A program made the position numbers and the translations under genes. 64,000 nucleotides of DNA from Diplodia intermedia. Taxonomy: Eukaryota; Ascomycota; Dothideomycetes; Botryosphaeriales; Botryosphaeriaceae. Of this stretch, positions 35,604-46,592 are shown piece by piece. Under the pieces are notes generated by a model, which had not been told where the DNA came from, did no database searches, and was given only the letters and a program-made list of their open reading frames with translations. Each line of letters opens with the position of its first letter. Position 1 is the stretch's first letter. The stretch spans positions 1 to 64,000 of the forward strand of contig JAKEKT010000103.1 of the NCBI GenBank assembly GCA_021495925.1, read 5' to 3'.

Positions 35604-35828
35604 ATGCCAGCGAAGAACGAGGCTCGAGACGTGACCGGATCGAAAGATTCGAGCACGGACGGACAAGACAAGCGCCAGAACGAAGCGCGGCAGACCGCCT
35701 CGGCCACCGAGGATACTGCGACAGACCAACAACCTCCCCAAGGCCCTCATGGGCCGATTCTGAGAAGGAAGGTGTTGGGGGAGAGGGGACACGGCCCGGT
35801 GGTACACCCAAAACCAGCACAAGGGTGA
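35604..35828 (+). CDS. Possible small hydrophilic protein (74 aa)
   Basis: Single open frame MPAKNEARDVTGSKDSS... ending HPKPAQG. It is Gln/Asp/Lys-rich with no hydrophobic segment and would be disordered. Codon use is mixed but not biased against coding. I recognise no family. The only support is the open frame and its protein-like composition; it may be chance. Confidence 0.3.
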   Translation: MPAKNEARDVTGSKDSSTDGQDKRQNEARQTASATEDTATDQQPPQGPHGPILRRKVLGERGHGPVVHPKPAQG

Positions 35829-37291
35829 TTGGAAAAGCACAACGATATGAAAGAAAGAGAGAGTGAGAGAGTATCATGATGCGCAAATCAGGAAAGGGAG
35901 CAAGGGGGAGAATATAAATCGGCAGCCCGAAAGCTGCATTGAATACCCGTCCAGCTTCAATCTTTTGGTACACTCTCATCGCCGTCGCACTGCTTCCTTC
36001 TCCACTTCATGTCTTTGATCTCACTCGAGGCATTCTCCCGCAATCATTCCTTTTGTCCTTTCATTCTCGTGTTACGACAATGAGCATCCAGCAGTCCAAC
36101 CACCTCTGACGGAAAACGTAAACGCCACGCGCCTCGGATGATGAGTACCCAAGCGCGGGCTGACTCACCAACAACGGCTCAATCCCCAGCAGATCCTTTG
36201 TGCGAAACCTTCGAGTCCGGGTCGCGTTCACAAGACTGGACGCGCCCGTCGCGAGCGTCTCCACTCGGGATGTACGGCCCGGTGTGGCGCAGCACGCGTG
36301 GTGGAGATGTGGTGGAGTTGAGCCGGGGAGGGGTGGATAAAAGGCATGTGGGTTGATGCGCTTATAGCTAGACGAGATGGTATGTAGCAGCTCGTTTGTC
36401 GTGTGCAGAGAGAACCCACTTTTTCGCTTCTTTCCAGGGTTTGGCGCAGTATCATTAATGGCATGATCCGCGTACAAACGACCTTCCGACAGTGAAAATC
36501 TATCGCAAGCCGTCGTACCATTTATCGAATGATGTTTGGTGGGGAATTGGGCGGATGGCATGGGCATTGGTGCCTGACCAAGGGTATTTAAAGTATAGAT
36601 TTGCCGAAGGGTTTGATGATAAATAAATCCCATCCGTCGCTGTCCGCCTCGCTTTTGAGCGGGACGAACGAACCTCGAATCGATTGCCAGTCTGTGACCA
36701 GAGCACTTTTCCCCACGATTGCAAATCGACCCTTGTTCCGGCCTGCGCCCCGGGAACCTTCTCGCTTCCTCCCCCCCAGCCTCAATTTCGCGCACCCCTG
36801 CCCCTGCTCCCGCAGCCTCGATCGGGCTTCCAATTGGTCGATCCTATTTCCCAATCTTGCTCCTGCGACGTCTCAATTCAGCAGGCATCCATCCCGGCAT
36901 TACCTTCCGAGTGCTTCCATCAATCCTCAAGACACTAGACATTTTGATAATTCCCTCCCTGCAATGGAGCCCTGCTGATCGTTGGAAAGCGAAAAAAAAG
37001 TCGAACAATATCCGAACCTGTCAAATTTCGGTAGGAAGCATGGTCTATCGTCTATGGTCATACCTTTTCCGGGCGGCCGCCAATGAGAATAGGAAAAAGG
37101 GTAGGTAAGAAAGGAAGAAAAAAGCAAAAACGGAACAGGAAACTTATTTACAGTCGACACATATGATCCTCAATCGATATCAACAACAACATAAGTGGAG
37201 AGCGGCCTTTCACTGTCATTAGCAAATTAAGCGTTCCCGGTGGTTTGACTCGAAGGAAAGAACAGAAAGAGAAGGAGCATAACGGCAAAAC
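35829..37291. other. Gene-free interval downstream of the F-box gene
   Basis: 1.46 kb. An open frame on the minus strand at 36061-36795 lacks domain-like composition, so I do not call it. The right end is the 3' flank of the F-box gene. Confidence 0.5.
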
Positions 37292-38789
37292 TCAGAGCAC
37301 CGTCATGGTCGCGCAATAGCGTTTGAGAGGGTCGTCCTTCTCCTGGCCAACGGCGGTGGCGGTGCTCCCCTCGCCCCTCAAGCTGCGCACCATAGCGCGG
37401 TACTCGTCGAACGTGGGCAGGCGCACGGCATGCGCGCCCTTCATCCGCTGGCGAATCGTTGCGAACACCTCCTCGGCACCGGCACGCTCGATCTCGATCT
37501 GCTCGCGCGTGCGGACGTGCCAGGCCAGGTTGATCTCGGCCCAGCCGGTGGGGCGCGTGTCCTTCTGGTGGTGATTGTTGCTGTCGGCCTTGGCTGATCG
37601 CTTTCGCTTGCTGCCGGTGCTGGGCTTGGTGAAGTCGTCGAGCAGTAGCGTACCGGTCGAGGTGGATCCTCCCGCGGCGGCGACGCGGACGCTCTTGAGC
37701 CAGTAGTTGCGCCACCAGAAAGTTGCGCCGGCGCGCAGGACGTACCAGTTGACCCACGAGTTGCCCCAGAAAACGTCGCGGCGGTCGGGCTTGCCCCAGT
37801 CGAACAGCGGCACGCCGATGTTGAAGTAGCGGTGATGCTGGAAGGCCATGCGCAGCACCGTCCACATGGCGTCGAAGTCGGCGGCCTCGTCGGGCGTGAG
37901 GCGCTTGTGGATGAAGTTGCACTGCAAGGCGGTGATCAGGTCCTGGCGGCGCTGCAGCACCGCGCGCCGCTTCTTCTCAGCGCTCTCCTGCGGCCGGCGC
38001 CACGACCACAGCGCGCGTTTGGTCTGGCGGTAGACGCGGTTGGGCGTGTATTTGCGCCAGCGCGGCGCGGGCGGGCCGCGCGACACGAGTTCACTTGGCG
38101 GGTTCGTCAGTAAAAAGGCGCGGTGGAGTCAGGAACAGGCAAAGCGCGAAAACGAGATGCGGCGGGAGATCGGCTGCGGCGAAAACTCACGGGGGCAGTT
38201 TGGACTCGATTTTGGAGTCGGGCGTGTCCTCGACATCCTGGGCGATCAGCGACAGCGTCTCGAGGATGCTGAAGCCGTGGGCGATGTGGGCGCGGACTTC
38301 GTCGCCAATCTCGTCCTCGGCGGGGACGCCGTCCAGGGCGGGCAGCGGGGTGCCACAGTAGCGGTGACGGTCGACGACGATGGCGGCCAGGTGCCGCGGG
38401 ATCAGGCCGGTGAGCCAGTCCAGCGTGTAGGGCGATTCTGATGCGCGTCAGAGCGACGCGCGCGGCGGTCGGGGGGTTGAGGGGCACGGCGGGGTGGTGG
38501 GGTGCGGGCAGCAGCAGCAGCACTCACTCAGCAGATCATGGTCCTCTGGCGGGCGGAGGATGAGCTTGCAGCCGGGGAAGGTGGTGCGCGCGACCTCCTG
38601 CACGATGGTGCTCTCGTAGGTGGCAATGAGCGAGCGGAAGGCGCGGCAGGTCAGGCGCAGCTGCAGCAGGGCGTCGATGTCGCAGCGCTCGATGATGAGA
38701 ATCAGCACCTCGTCCGGGAGGCGCGAGAGACAGAGCTTCGCGGCCGTCCAGCGCGCGCTCGGCCAACCGACGGGACCGGGCCGACCCAT
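37292..38789 (-). CDS. F-box protein of unknown target
   Basis: Likely substrate adaptor of an SCF ubiquitin ligase. Exons: 38528-38789, 38191-38437 and 37292-38093, giving 436 aa; introns are 90 and 97 nt (GTGAGT donors). An F-box sits near the N-terminus: LSRLPDEVLILIIERC followed by LLQLRLTCRAFRSL. The rest has Trp-rich segments (NSWVNWYVLRAGATFWWRNY, RYFNIGVPLFDWGKP) that read like a folded helical region but match no family I know. The reading frame has no other upstream ATG near 38789. The gene lies at the edge of the gene-poor stretch that follows. Confidence 0.72.
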
Positions 38790-41700
38790 GTGGCATGGAT
38801 GCAGGAGCGAGTGGTGAGGATGTAGTGGCGTGGCGTGCCTCGACGAGAGCCCCCTTCGTGCTGGCACTTGGGCGAGAGGAGTGGCGGTGCGCGCGGAGGA
38901 GAGAGCGATCCATCGTGTCGCGTGCTCTGCGGGCTGCTCCGGATTATGGATCTCTGGGAGTAAGCGAATTGCGTACCAGGCTGCGCCTCGGCTGGCGCAA
39001 TCCGTGCCCCAGGAATGCGCGATTATTGCTCACCGTGGTAGGGTGGAAGGGTGGGGAGCGGCCCAGCCTGCCAGCCAGCCTGCCGCTCTCTCCGCACCGC
39101 CTCCGCATCTGCTGCCAGCGCCCTGTTGTTGCGCGCGAATCGTTGCAGTTTGACGTCCCGGGGCCGCCCGCCAAGCCGCCAAATTTCGCAGCCGCCGATC
39201 GCCGCCGCTGGTCTCGCCCGAGTCGCGCGCCGCTGCGACGCTGGACTGTCGGTGATGGCTTGGCCAGCGCTGCTCCACCCGGCGCTGTGGAGAAGGTGCG
39301 CCCTCACGTGATCGGCTCGGGGCGGCGCTCTCTGGAAAGGAAACCTGCCTTTGCACAGCACCGCGCCCGGATCCTGCCAGGCCTGCCCTTTGCGGCGACG
39401 CCAGTGGTCTGGGACGGGTAGTGGTCGGCGTTGAGCTTAAAAGCAGGGTTCAAGCCACCGGCCAGGGGGGTCATGCGCCCGGCAGCGGCGCGACTCCTGC
39501 GGATAGGCGCTGATAAGCATTGCGATGGCCGCTGCTCGGCACTTCTGCGACGCTGTGCGTGCGGCCGTCGGCGGGCTGAGGATGATATCATGCGATAGCA
39601 CAGACCGGTACCTGCATGACGTCGCCATGGCCGGCGGATCTGGGCGGTGGATCAAAAATAGCGTTCCAGAAGGGACCGTCCAGGTACAAGTCCCGGCAAT
39701 TCGGCAGCCTCCAGCGCTAGGGCCACGGCCCGCCCGCGTCCCTAGCTCCGATACACCACCGACTCGTTCTCCCCTCACCTCCATTTCAGCCGCATCCTTT
39801 TTGTCGCATCTCCCTCTTCATCGAACAACCCCCTCGGCTGGCATTTCGCAGTCGAAACTGCAGTCTCCATTCCCACTCACGAACAGTCGCCCACGTGGAT
39901 CTGGACGGTCGTCCGTCACGAACTAACTTTCGACCGATGAGGCTTGCGGGCAACAGTGGCCGGATGGAAAGTGAAAAACTGAGTGGTTGTTGTGGAAGTT
40001 GACAGCTGCACTCAACACGCTGAACGGTGCCGCGCTACAGCCGACGGGCGTCGCTCGGCCTGACTCCAGGAAAATCACCTGCAGTACTACTCTGCCAACA
40101 CTAGTCTGACATACCATATTCCATTTCGCATGCGATACTCTAGTTCTGGAGCCAACGTACATGCTCCGAGTTTCCTGTCAGCACCAGCTACTGACTTCCT
40201 GGCCAGAGTTCAGCCGCGCAATCTCTGCCCAGTCCGAGGTTGCGACCCTTGAATTTTCGTATGGTGACTCGTCAAAGTACGGTGGAGATATAGTCGTACG
40301 GCGGCTCGTTGGGTATGGCAGCGCAATCATGCCATCGTCCGCTTCTGGAGGAAATGAGTATTGTCTTTTCTTCGTTCCTGGAAAGGCACCGACATACCGT
40401 TATGATCCGAGCTGTCTTGCCGCCAAAGCCATGCTTGCAATCGACCACCGAAGCGCGTGACGGTTTTCTTGATCCATTTCCTGACCGTGTACCCGGCGCA
40501 GGCTATGGCGGCGGTGAGGATAAGGGAAACCAACGATATGATGGCTTCGTCGCTGAAAGAAGAATTGCTCGGCTGAGTGGAGCGCAGACGAACCGGAGGG
40601 GCCATATGGTGCTGATTGATACAGCTTCAGTGGAAAGATTGCAGTAATCGAGAGAGGGTCAGGCTTACAGGTTGTTTGTTGGGGATGCAGTCGTAAAAAA
40701 TCACCGTGGATAATCAAGATTTGATGTATGCGTGCGCTGGAGAAAACCCAAAGTTGGAGTAAATGTGTCAAACAGCTAACTCTGGACAACCCAGGGAAAA
40801 AACTCCAATGCAAAACTGAGCAGAGTCTGCTTTTCAGAGGAATATTAAGGTAGGTGTAGAGGACTGCTCAAAGCAATAGCGGGTGAGCAGGTGAGGGAAA
40901 AGACCCAATGGCAGCACGACGATCTCGATCTGGGCTCGATGTGGGCGTGCGTGCACTCGAAACAACAGCGGCGTGCCACTTGAAACAAGAACAGCACTGC
41001 CTCATCCTAGGCCCGAAGCGGCGTAGTTTCCGTGCGCAGCAAATCATGAGAGCCACAGCCTCTGGACCAGCTGGGGCTCAAGCAGCTGTGGACAATTGGC
41101 GTCTCCGCGACTGGCTGATCAGCCGTCAGCGGTATTGGGGACCTGGCCCACCGCATGACCGTAAGCCAGATCCAACCTCGATTGCGACCCCTCCGCTCTT
41201 ACCGGCTATACGTCAACCACTTCGCCGCGACAATTAACGTTTGCGCCCTCGCCCGTCAAGCATGTCAGCCTCGCCGACCCCCGCCAGCATTTCCGCCGCG
41301 CCAATCAACTTCTCGCTTTAGAGATATCGTCGAACCCAGCCGATGCAGCGCAGCACTCCTCTTGCAGTATTATTGGCCAGCCTTATAACGGCAGGCAACA
41401 AGATTAGGAGGCTTTATTTCGTTCGGGCAGCCAAGCTGTTACGCGCAACGCAGGTTGACATAGCCTTCGTACTCAAGGGTTGAGCAACTAGGAATTGTGC
41501 AGCACCACCAGACCGTCATATTCGGGGTCATCGTTGTGCCATTGGCTTTGGATCTTCAACGGTGCACCCGGAGCTGCACATCCACATGCACGGAACCAAC
41601 CACTGTGCGACGTCAAACTGTCACTGATTTAGAGTCGCCATCTCGGCGCAATACGTAGCGGGCTCCAGTGCAGTTGGCATTGATTATTCGGACATGCTGG

Positions 41701-42814
41701 GATTTGCGGACACCGGCAGGTATTCGACGACCCGTCTTGAGGACAGGGCTGCACACTGAATTCAAGTAGTATGGTGCGGCAGAAATTTCAAATTGACGGA
41801 TTGATGATTGGCTGCGTTGAGGCGTGGTGCAAGTTGCGAAGCGACCGTCGCAATTCATTATGCAACGGGAGAAGGAGGCTTGGAAACTCGAAAGATGGAG
41901 ACAAGAGAGCAAAAGTTGAAGAGGTAGCATCGACGCTGGCAAGAAATAGCTTTTGTACCTCCAGCACAAACTACAAGCCATGCAAGGGGAAGGAGGCCGG
42001 GCTGGATCGTTGGTCAGCTCCCAACAAGTCCAGACAGAGCTGGAACGGCGCGCCAGTAACGGTGGATGGACGAGGAGACCCGTCGTCTGTGCCGACGCTA
42101 ATCCGTCTTTCGCGAAACGCCATCAAGCCACGGCCGTGGTGCTCGAGACATAGCGCTTGCCGACCACGTTCGAGGCCGCCACCCCGTTTTCGCTTGTCCC
42201 GAGAGCGCCTCAACAAAATCTTTCAGCAACACAGAGAACATTGCGCTCATAAGGGGTCGGTCTTCTCTCGTCGTAATCAAGCACCGGCTCCGTGCGCTTT
42301 ACAGTCCGGAGTTCAAATAGGAAAGACCCCGCTGCAAACATGCTTGATCTGTCCAAGTTCTATTCATCTTTCTCGTTGCTGCATATATGAATCATCAGGT
42401 ACGCTCGAAATAGAAACACGGGGTGGATCGGCAGCCACAGCCGTGCCGTCTCCAGTAGACTGGCATCACAGTACAAGCCACTGAACATGCAGGTACGTAG
42501 AAGTCAAGTGCTTACAGCGCTGCATCACTGTACACCTCTTGTCTTCATTCCATTTCCGACCGGGAAAGGTGGCTCGTATGCCATCCTCAAGATGACGTAG
42601 TGGCGGCACTTCAGCTCTCCGCCGAACTATTGGCAACAAGGATGGTCTCTACGCCTTCAGCATCGGGCAAAAGGTGTAGCGAGCTCTGGAGCAGCTGAAA
42701 ACACCCGAGCCTCCCTATAAATCCCCACGGATCCACTGCCAGTTCTTCTCACTTCCAAGTCGTTCACTCTACGCACCATTCCGTTCTTAAGACACTTTTC
42801 CTCAACTGCACAGC
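38790..42814. other. Large gene-free interval
   Basis: 4.0 kb, the longest gap in the window. Open frames are numerous but overlap on both strands in GC-rich parts (38.9-39.9 kb) and lack domains elsewhere (for example 41771-42484). A TATAAAT at 42716-42722 belongs to the next gene. I see no transposon ends, RNA gene or tandem repeat. Confidence 0.5.
42716..42722 (+). promoter_or_regulatory. TATA box of secreted-protein gene
   Basis: TATAAAT, 93 nt before the last base preceding the ATG at 42815. It fits a core promoter with a short 5' UTR. Confidence 0.6.
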
Positions 42815-43731
42815 ATGCGTGCCACCACTTTCGTTTCTGCCACTGCGGTATGCGCATCTACTGCTTCCGCCTACCCATACTTTCATACCAGAGCGACCAA
42901 TGTCACTGAACAGTGGGGATCCTGGATCGTGACCAGCCCCAGCTCCAACTACGCTCCGTCTGGAACCCACAGGTCTCTCGACTTCCTCGTGCGATACGAG
43001 TCTCAGGCCGATACCGTCCACTGCGGTGCCTACTTCCCAGGCACCGCCGAACGAGCCGGGCCAGACCAGCCCTACGCTCCTTGCGATGACGAGGCCGTGT
43101 CTTTCACTTCAGATTTGTCAATTGGCAGTGAGTCGTTTCGATTGATCAGATACAGAGATTTCATGGCTGACATGAAGCCACGACAGACGTCTGGATATCC
43201 CAGAAGCTCTACCAAAGGAGTGCCATCGTGACTCTGAAAGGATCCGCGCCGCTCTACTTGTATGGAAGGAACTGCACCACCAATGCCATTGGCGGTGGTA
43301 CCTGCTCCGGTCCTCCTTTCAACGTCCCCGTCACGTCTGTCAGCATTCAGCTTGCGAACGGCACTATCGTCGACAACGACAGTACTTCCTCGGACGACAA
43401 TGGTGCCCAGGGAAATGATGCAGGTGACGACAATGAAGACGGTGGTCAGGACGATGACCAGGATGATGGCCAGGATGATGGCACTTCTCAAGATGATGGT
43501 AGTTCCACAGATGATTACAGCAGTTCCGGTGCCACCACTTCAAGTGGAGATGCTGATGTTCAAGGGGAGAGCATTACCTCGGGAGATGACGGTTCGTCTG
43601 ACAAGGGCTCCTCTTACGATGATGGCGCTCCGTATGGAAACACGACTGTTCTGAACGATGGCCATGGCTTCAGGAACACCACATGGCATGGAAGCCATGG
43701 AAATGGTACCCGCCGCGGACACTACGCTTGA
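42815..43731 (+). CDS. Secreted four-Cys protein with long Asp/Ser/Gly-rich tail
   Basis: Exons: 42815-43127 and 43187-43731, with a 59-nt intron (GTGAGT...ACAG), 285 aa. A signal peptide (MRATTFVSATAVCASTASA) precedes a compact domain of about 130 residues with Cys70, Cys90, Cys134 and Cys144 and alternating hydrophobic strands (GSWIVTSPSS, LDFLVRYES, AIVTLKGSAPLYLY). It is followed by about 120 residues rich in Asp, Ser and Gly with QDDG-type repeats and several N-glycosylation sites (NGT, NTT). The compact part recalls the AA1-like (Alt a 1) fold: small beta-rich secreted domain, two likely disulfides. I infer this from Cys number and order only. It may be a wall-associated protein or effector; no function is established. 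Confidence 0.75.
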
Positions 43732-44653
43732 GTAATGCGAGAGCGCTTCTTCAAGCATTCGCCGGCCATTCTTTGGATCTTTGGGCGATATGCAACGGCA
43801 TGTTGAATTATCTTAGACACATTTACTGCAAGACTCCGTATAGAAACACAAGATAAAAGGAGCAGCTCAGATATATTAAACGTTGAATCGTCTACAAGCC
43901 ACCCCTTTCATCACCAGTGTTGCACCTTACAGACGTGGATAATGAAGTCATGTATCCGGATATCCTTTTGCCAACCACTGTGCTAGTGTGAAAGGACAAA
44001 ATCAGTTCTGACCTATAAGACAATGGTAAACCGACAGCTGCAAGAGCCCGGTCCGTTAGCTGCCGCAGGGCTGGATCTTCCCCAGCCTGGCAAAGAGTTT
44101 AATGCGCACCGACCCCGCAAGCAGCAAGAATAACATCAGTGTGCCTCAGTACAAGCAAGCCACGAAGCCGGCTCTACTATCAAGCGAGCGCTAGCAGGCG
44201 GGGTAAAACGGTGACGAACATTAGCGTTCCCAAGCCGATTTCTGGGTCGGAACGGTTTCCGGATCCCTCTCTTCCCCGCAGTACTGAGGCATGTGCCCAG
44301 CAGAGCGTTGGACCAATCTAAAGTGTACCACATCCCACGCAGTCTTATGTTGTATTGTAGGGATGCGCGCTTGGGGCGTCCTCGATAGACATGGCGAAGA
44401 GGATGTTCATGGCACGTCGATGGTGCTCACTTCCGATGTCGTTGGAGCAGCCGCTGCGGAGGTTGAGGAGAGGGCGTCAATATATATCCCTGGAGTAAGT
44501 CGGTGTCTCATGGAATATTCGTGCCAGAACAAAACAAATCAGAACGGGACAGACGGGCTGGTCACTCGACAGCATCGAAGATCCATCTTCCCCAGCCGGC
44601 TCCGCATCGCTCACAGCACTAGAGGTTGTGTGAAGCGGGTAGGTTGCGGACGT

Positions 44654-44688
44654 GATGCGATGCGATGCAATGCGATGCGATGCGACGC
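44654..44688 (+). repeat. GATGC tandem array, seven units
   Basis: Five exact and two one-mismatch copies of GATGC in a row. No reading frame with other support covers it. Confidence 0.9.
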
Positions 44689-46492
44689 GGCGGTAGAGGT
44701 GAAGGGTTCGGCGGAAACCGCCCGCATCGAGTGTGGGATGGGTAGGCATTTCGCGGCTCTTGCGGGCGATAGTGTTGCGGGTTGAGGCGGCGGAACTGGT
44801 TCTGGAGGAGAGGGAGGAGAAGGAGGGTGAGTTGCGAACTATGGGCGGGTGCAGCCTCGTATGCCTCGCCGCTTCGGTCATCCTCATTGCTCTAGGTATT
44901 GCTATCATGACTGGGACTTGGAGAGGCCGAACGAGACCATCCTGTAAACCTCCCTACTCTCGCTTAAAGTCAAACTCCCTGTAAATAAATGACGCATCTT
45001 CTCATTAAAAGACACAACCTCTCAACAGGGAAGCAATCCTTTGACCAGGGTCTTGAACAAGGAGGCGATCCTTTCGCTTGAGGGGGCAACCAACACTCGG
45101 GAGAATAGGCGAATGGGGAGCGATGGCGCGGCAGATGATGGGGAGGTGTGGGTTGAATTGGCAGAAGTGATGGGCTTAAGCGCCGGCCCCACAGGGCGAA
45201 CAGCATGGATGGCGGCTATCGCGGAACTCCGCACTTGTACAGTGCAACTCTAAGCGCTGTCAGATGATGGATGCAAGTTATGCACGCGACATTCAATATA
45301 TTTTTCCCGACAGCACACTCTCGTTCATTCAGCTTCCGGTTGGAGGGCCCAGCAATTGATGCGGTGAACACTCTGTTCAGACCCCACTGGCTGTGCCGCA
45401 ATGCCGGGGGTGAAGGGTCGATCGGTCACCCTCCTCTCGTGAGTGACTCATTCACCGTTCACTCACTGGAGAAAGAAGTGAAAGGGTATGTTCGCGAATT
45501 CACGTTGGAAGCCGCGGGGGGAAATGATGTGAGCTTTGGAAGCGAGTGTACATAACAAAGATAAGGAAAGGTACTGTGTAGTAGGCTAAAAGTGGAGCCT
45601 GCGGATCTGACCAATGAGTCTCGGCTACCACTACTATTACTATTATTTCTATCAACAACACTACTAACATCAACATTATTGACATTTCCAACATGCTCAA
45701 CATTACTAGCATCATTCTCCATGTTTGAATCCTTGTCTGTGTCGCTCGTTGACAAATTTTGGTCAAACTTGAGCAAGTATTGCGCCTCGGTCACGACATC
45801 GACAAGGATGTAAGCGCCAGGCCGCAGTGCCATCTTTCGTTTAGCTTCACGCAAGACGATAACAACGGTACAGATTCTAGCCACTGTAGATGCATTGATA
45901 GACCGAGTCCAGACATTCGATCAACATATCTGCTCTACCCCTCACATGAATCCGTCAGCCGGAAGTCTCATGCAGGGTGTGTGTTGCTGTCCCATCCACG
46001 GCCCAATTGGATGGGCTGCCGCCGCCCCCATCATCCGCATTAAAACATGTCTGCGCGGCTTGGCGTTTTGCTCGTGCGCGCCCAGCTCCCCAGGAAATAG
46101 TGCAGGTTTTTCTCTTATTTCCTAGCCCAATCGGAAGTGTCGGGTGCACGTACACTGGAAGATGATCCTCTCATGCTTTGAGAAGCGCCTGCATAACGCC
46201 GGCTGTGCCTCTCTACATTACACTTCTAGGCAACAACAAGCAAATCAGAGGTGATAGTCGGTCCTGGACATTTCTTGACCCTCAGACCGTGGATTTCGCC
46301 AAATCTTTCCACATCCGACCCTCGATGCTCCGTAATCGACCCACCCTTGACCTGAGAATGCAGCCATGCGGCGCAGTCAAGCCAGCAATGTCATTGTCGA
46401 TCCTACACTGTGCCGCAATGATGATGTCTAGAAGCTAACAACTAGCTTTGCATTGATTCTTTGCAAGTGGGGCCAGATTCTCAACAGTGAAG

Positions 46493-46500
46493 TATAAATA
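46493..46500 (+). promoter_or_regulatory. TATA box of unknown-protein gene
   Basis: TATAAATA, 93 nt upstream of the ATG at 46593. Confidence 0.6.
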
Positions 46501-46592
46501 CCGTGCGCGCTCCCGCTTGACATGACCACTCAATCCTACATCAGGCACTCTCTTGTCATATAATCCACCCTCTCGCTCATTCTCCACCAGCC

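Larger units (their letters stand above)
43732..46592. other. Gene-free interval with microsatellites
   Basis: 2.9 kb between two plus-strand genes. It has a GATGC pentanucleotide array (44654-44688) and an AT-rich ACT/ATT-type low-complexity tract (about 45629-45683). A TATAAATA at 46493-46500 belongs to the next gene. I see no supported gene. Confidence 0.5.

Noticed and set aside
36061..36795. 244-codon minus-strand frame
   Set aside because: Low-complexity, Arg/Thr/Ser-rich, no domain, no promoter or intron signals.
38790..38867. Longer N-terminus for the F-box protein
   Set aside because: The extended frame has no ATG before 38789.
41771..42484. 237-codon plus-strand frame
   Set aside because: Composition and codon use look non-coding and it has no recognisable feature.
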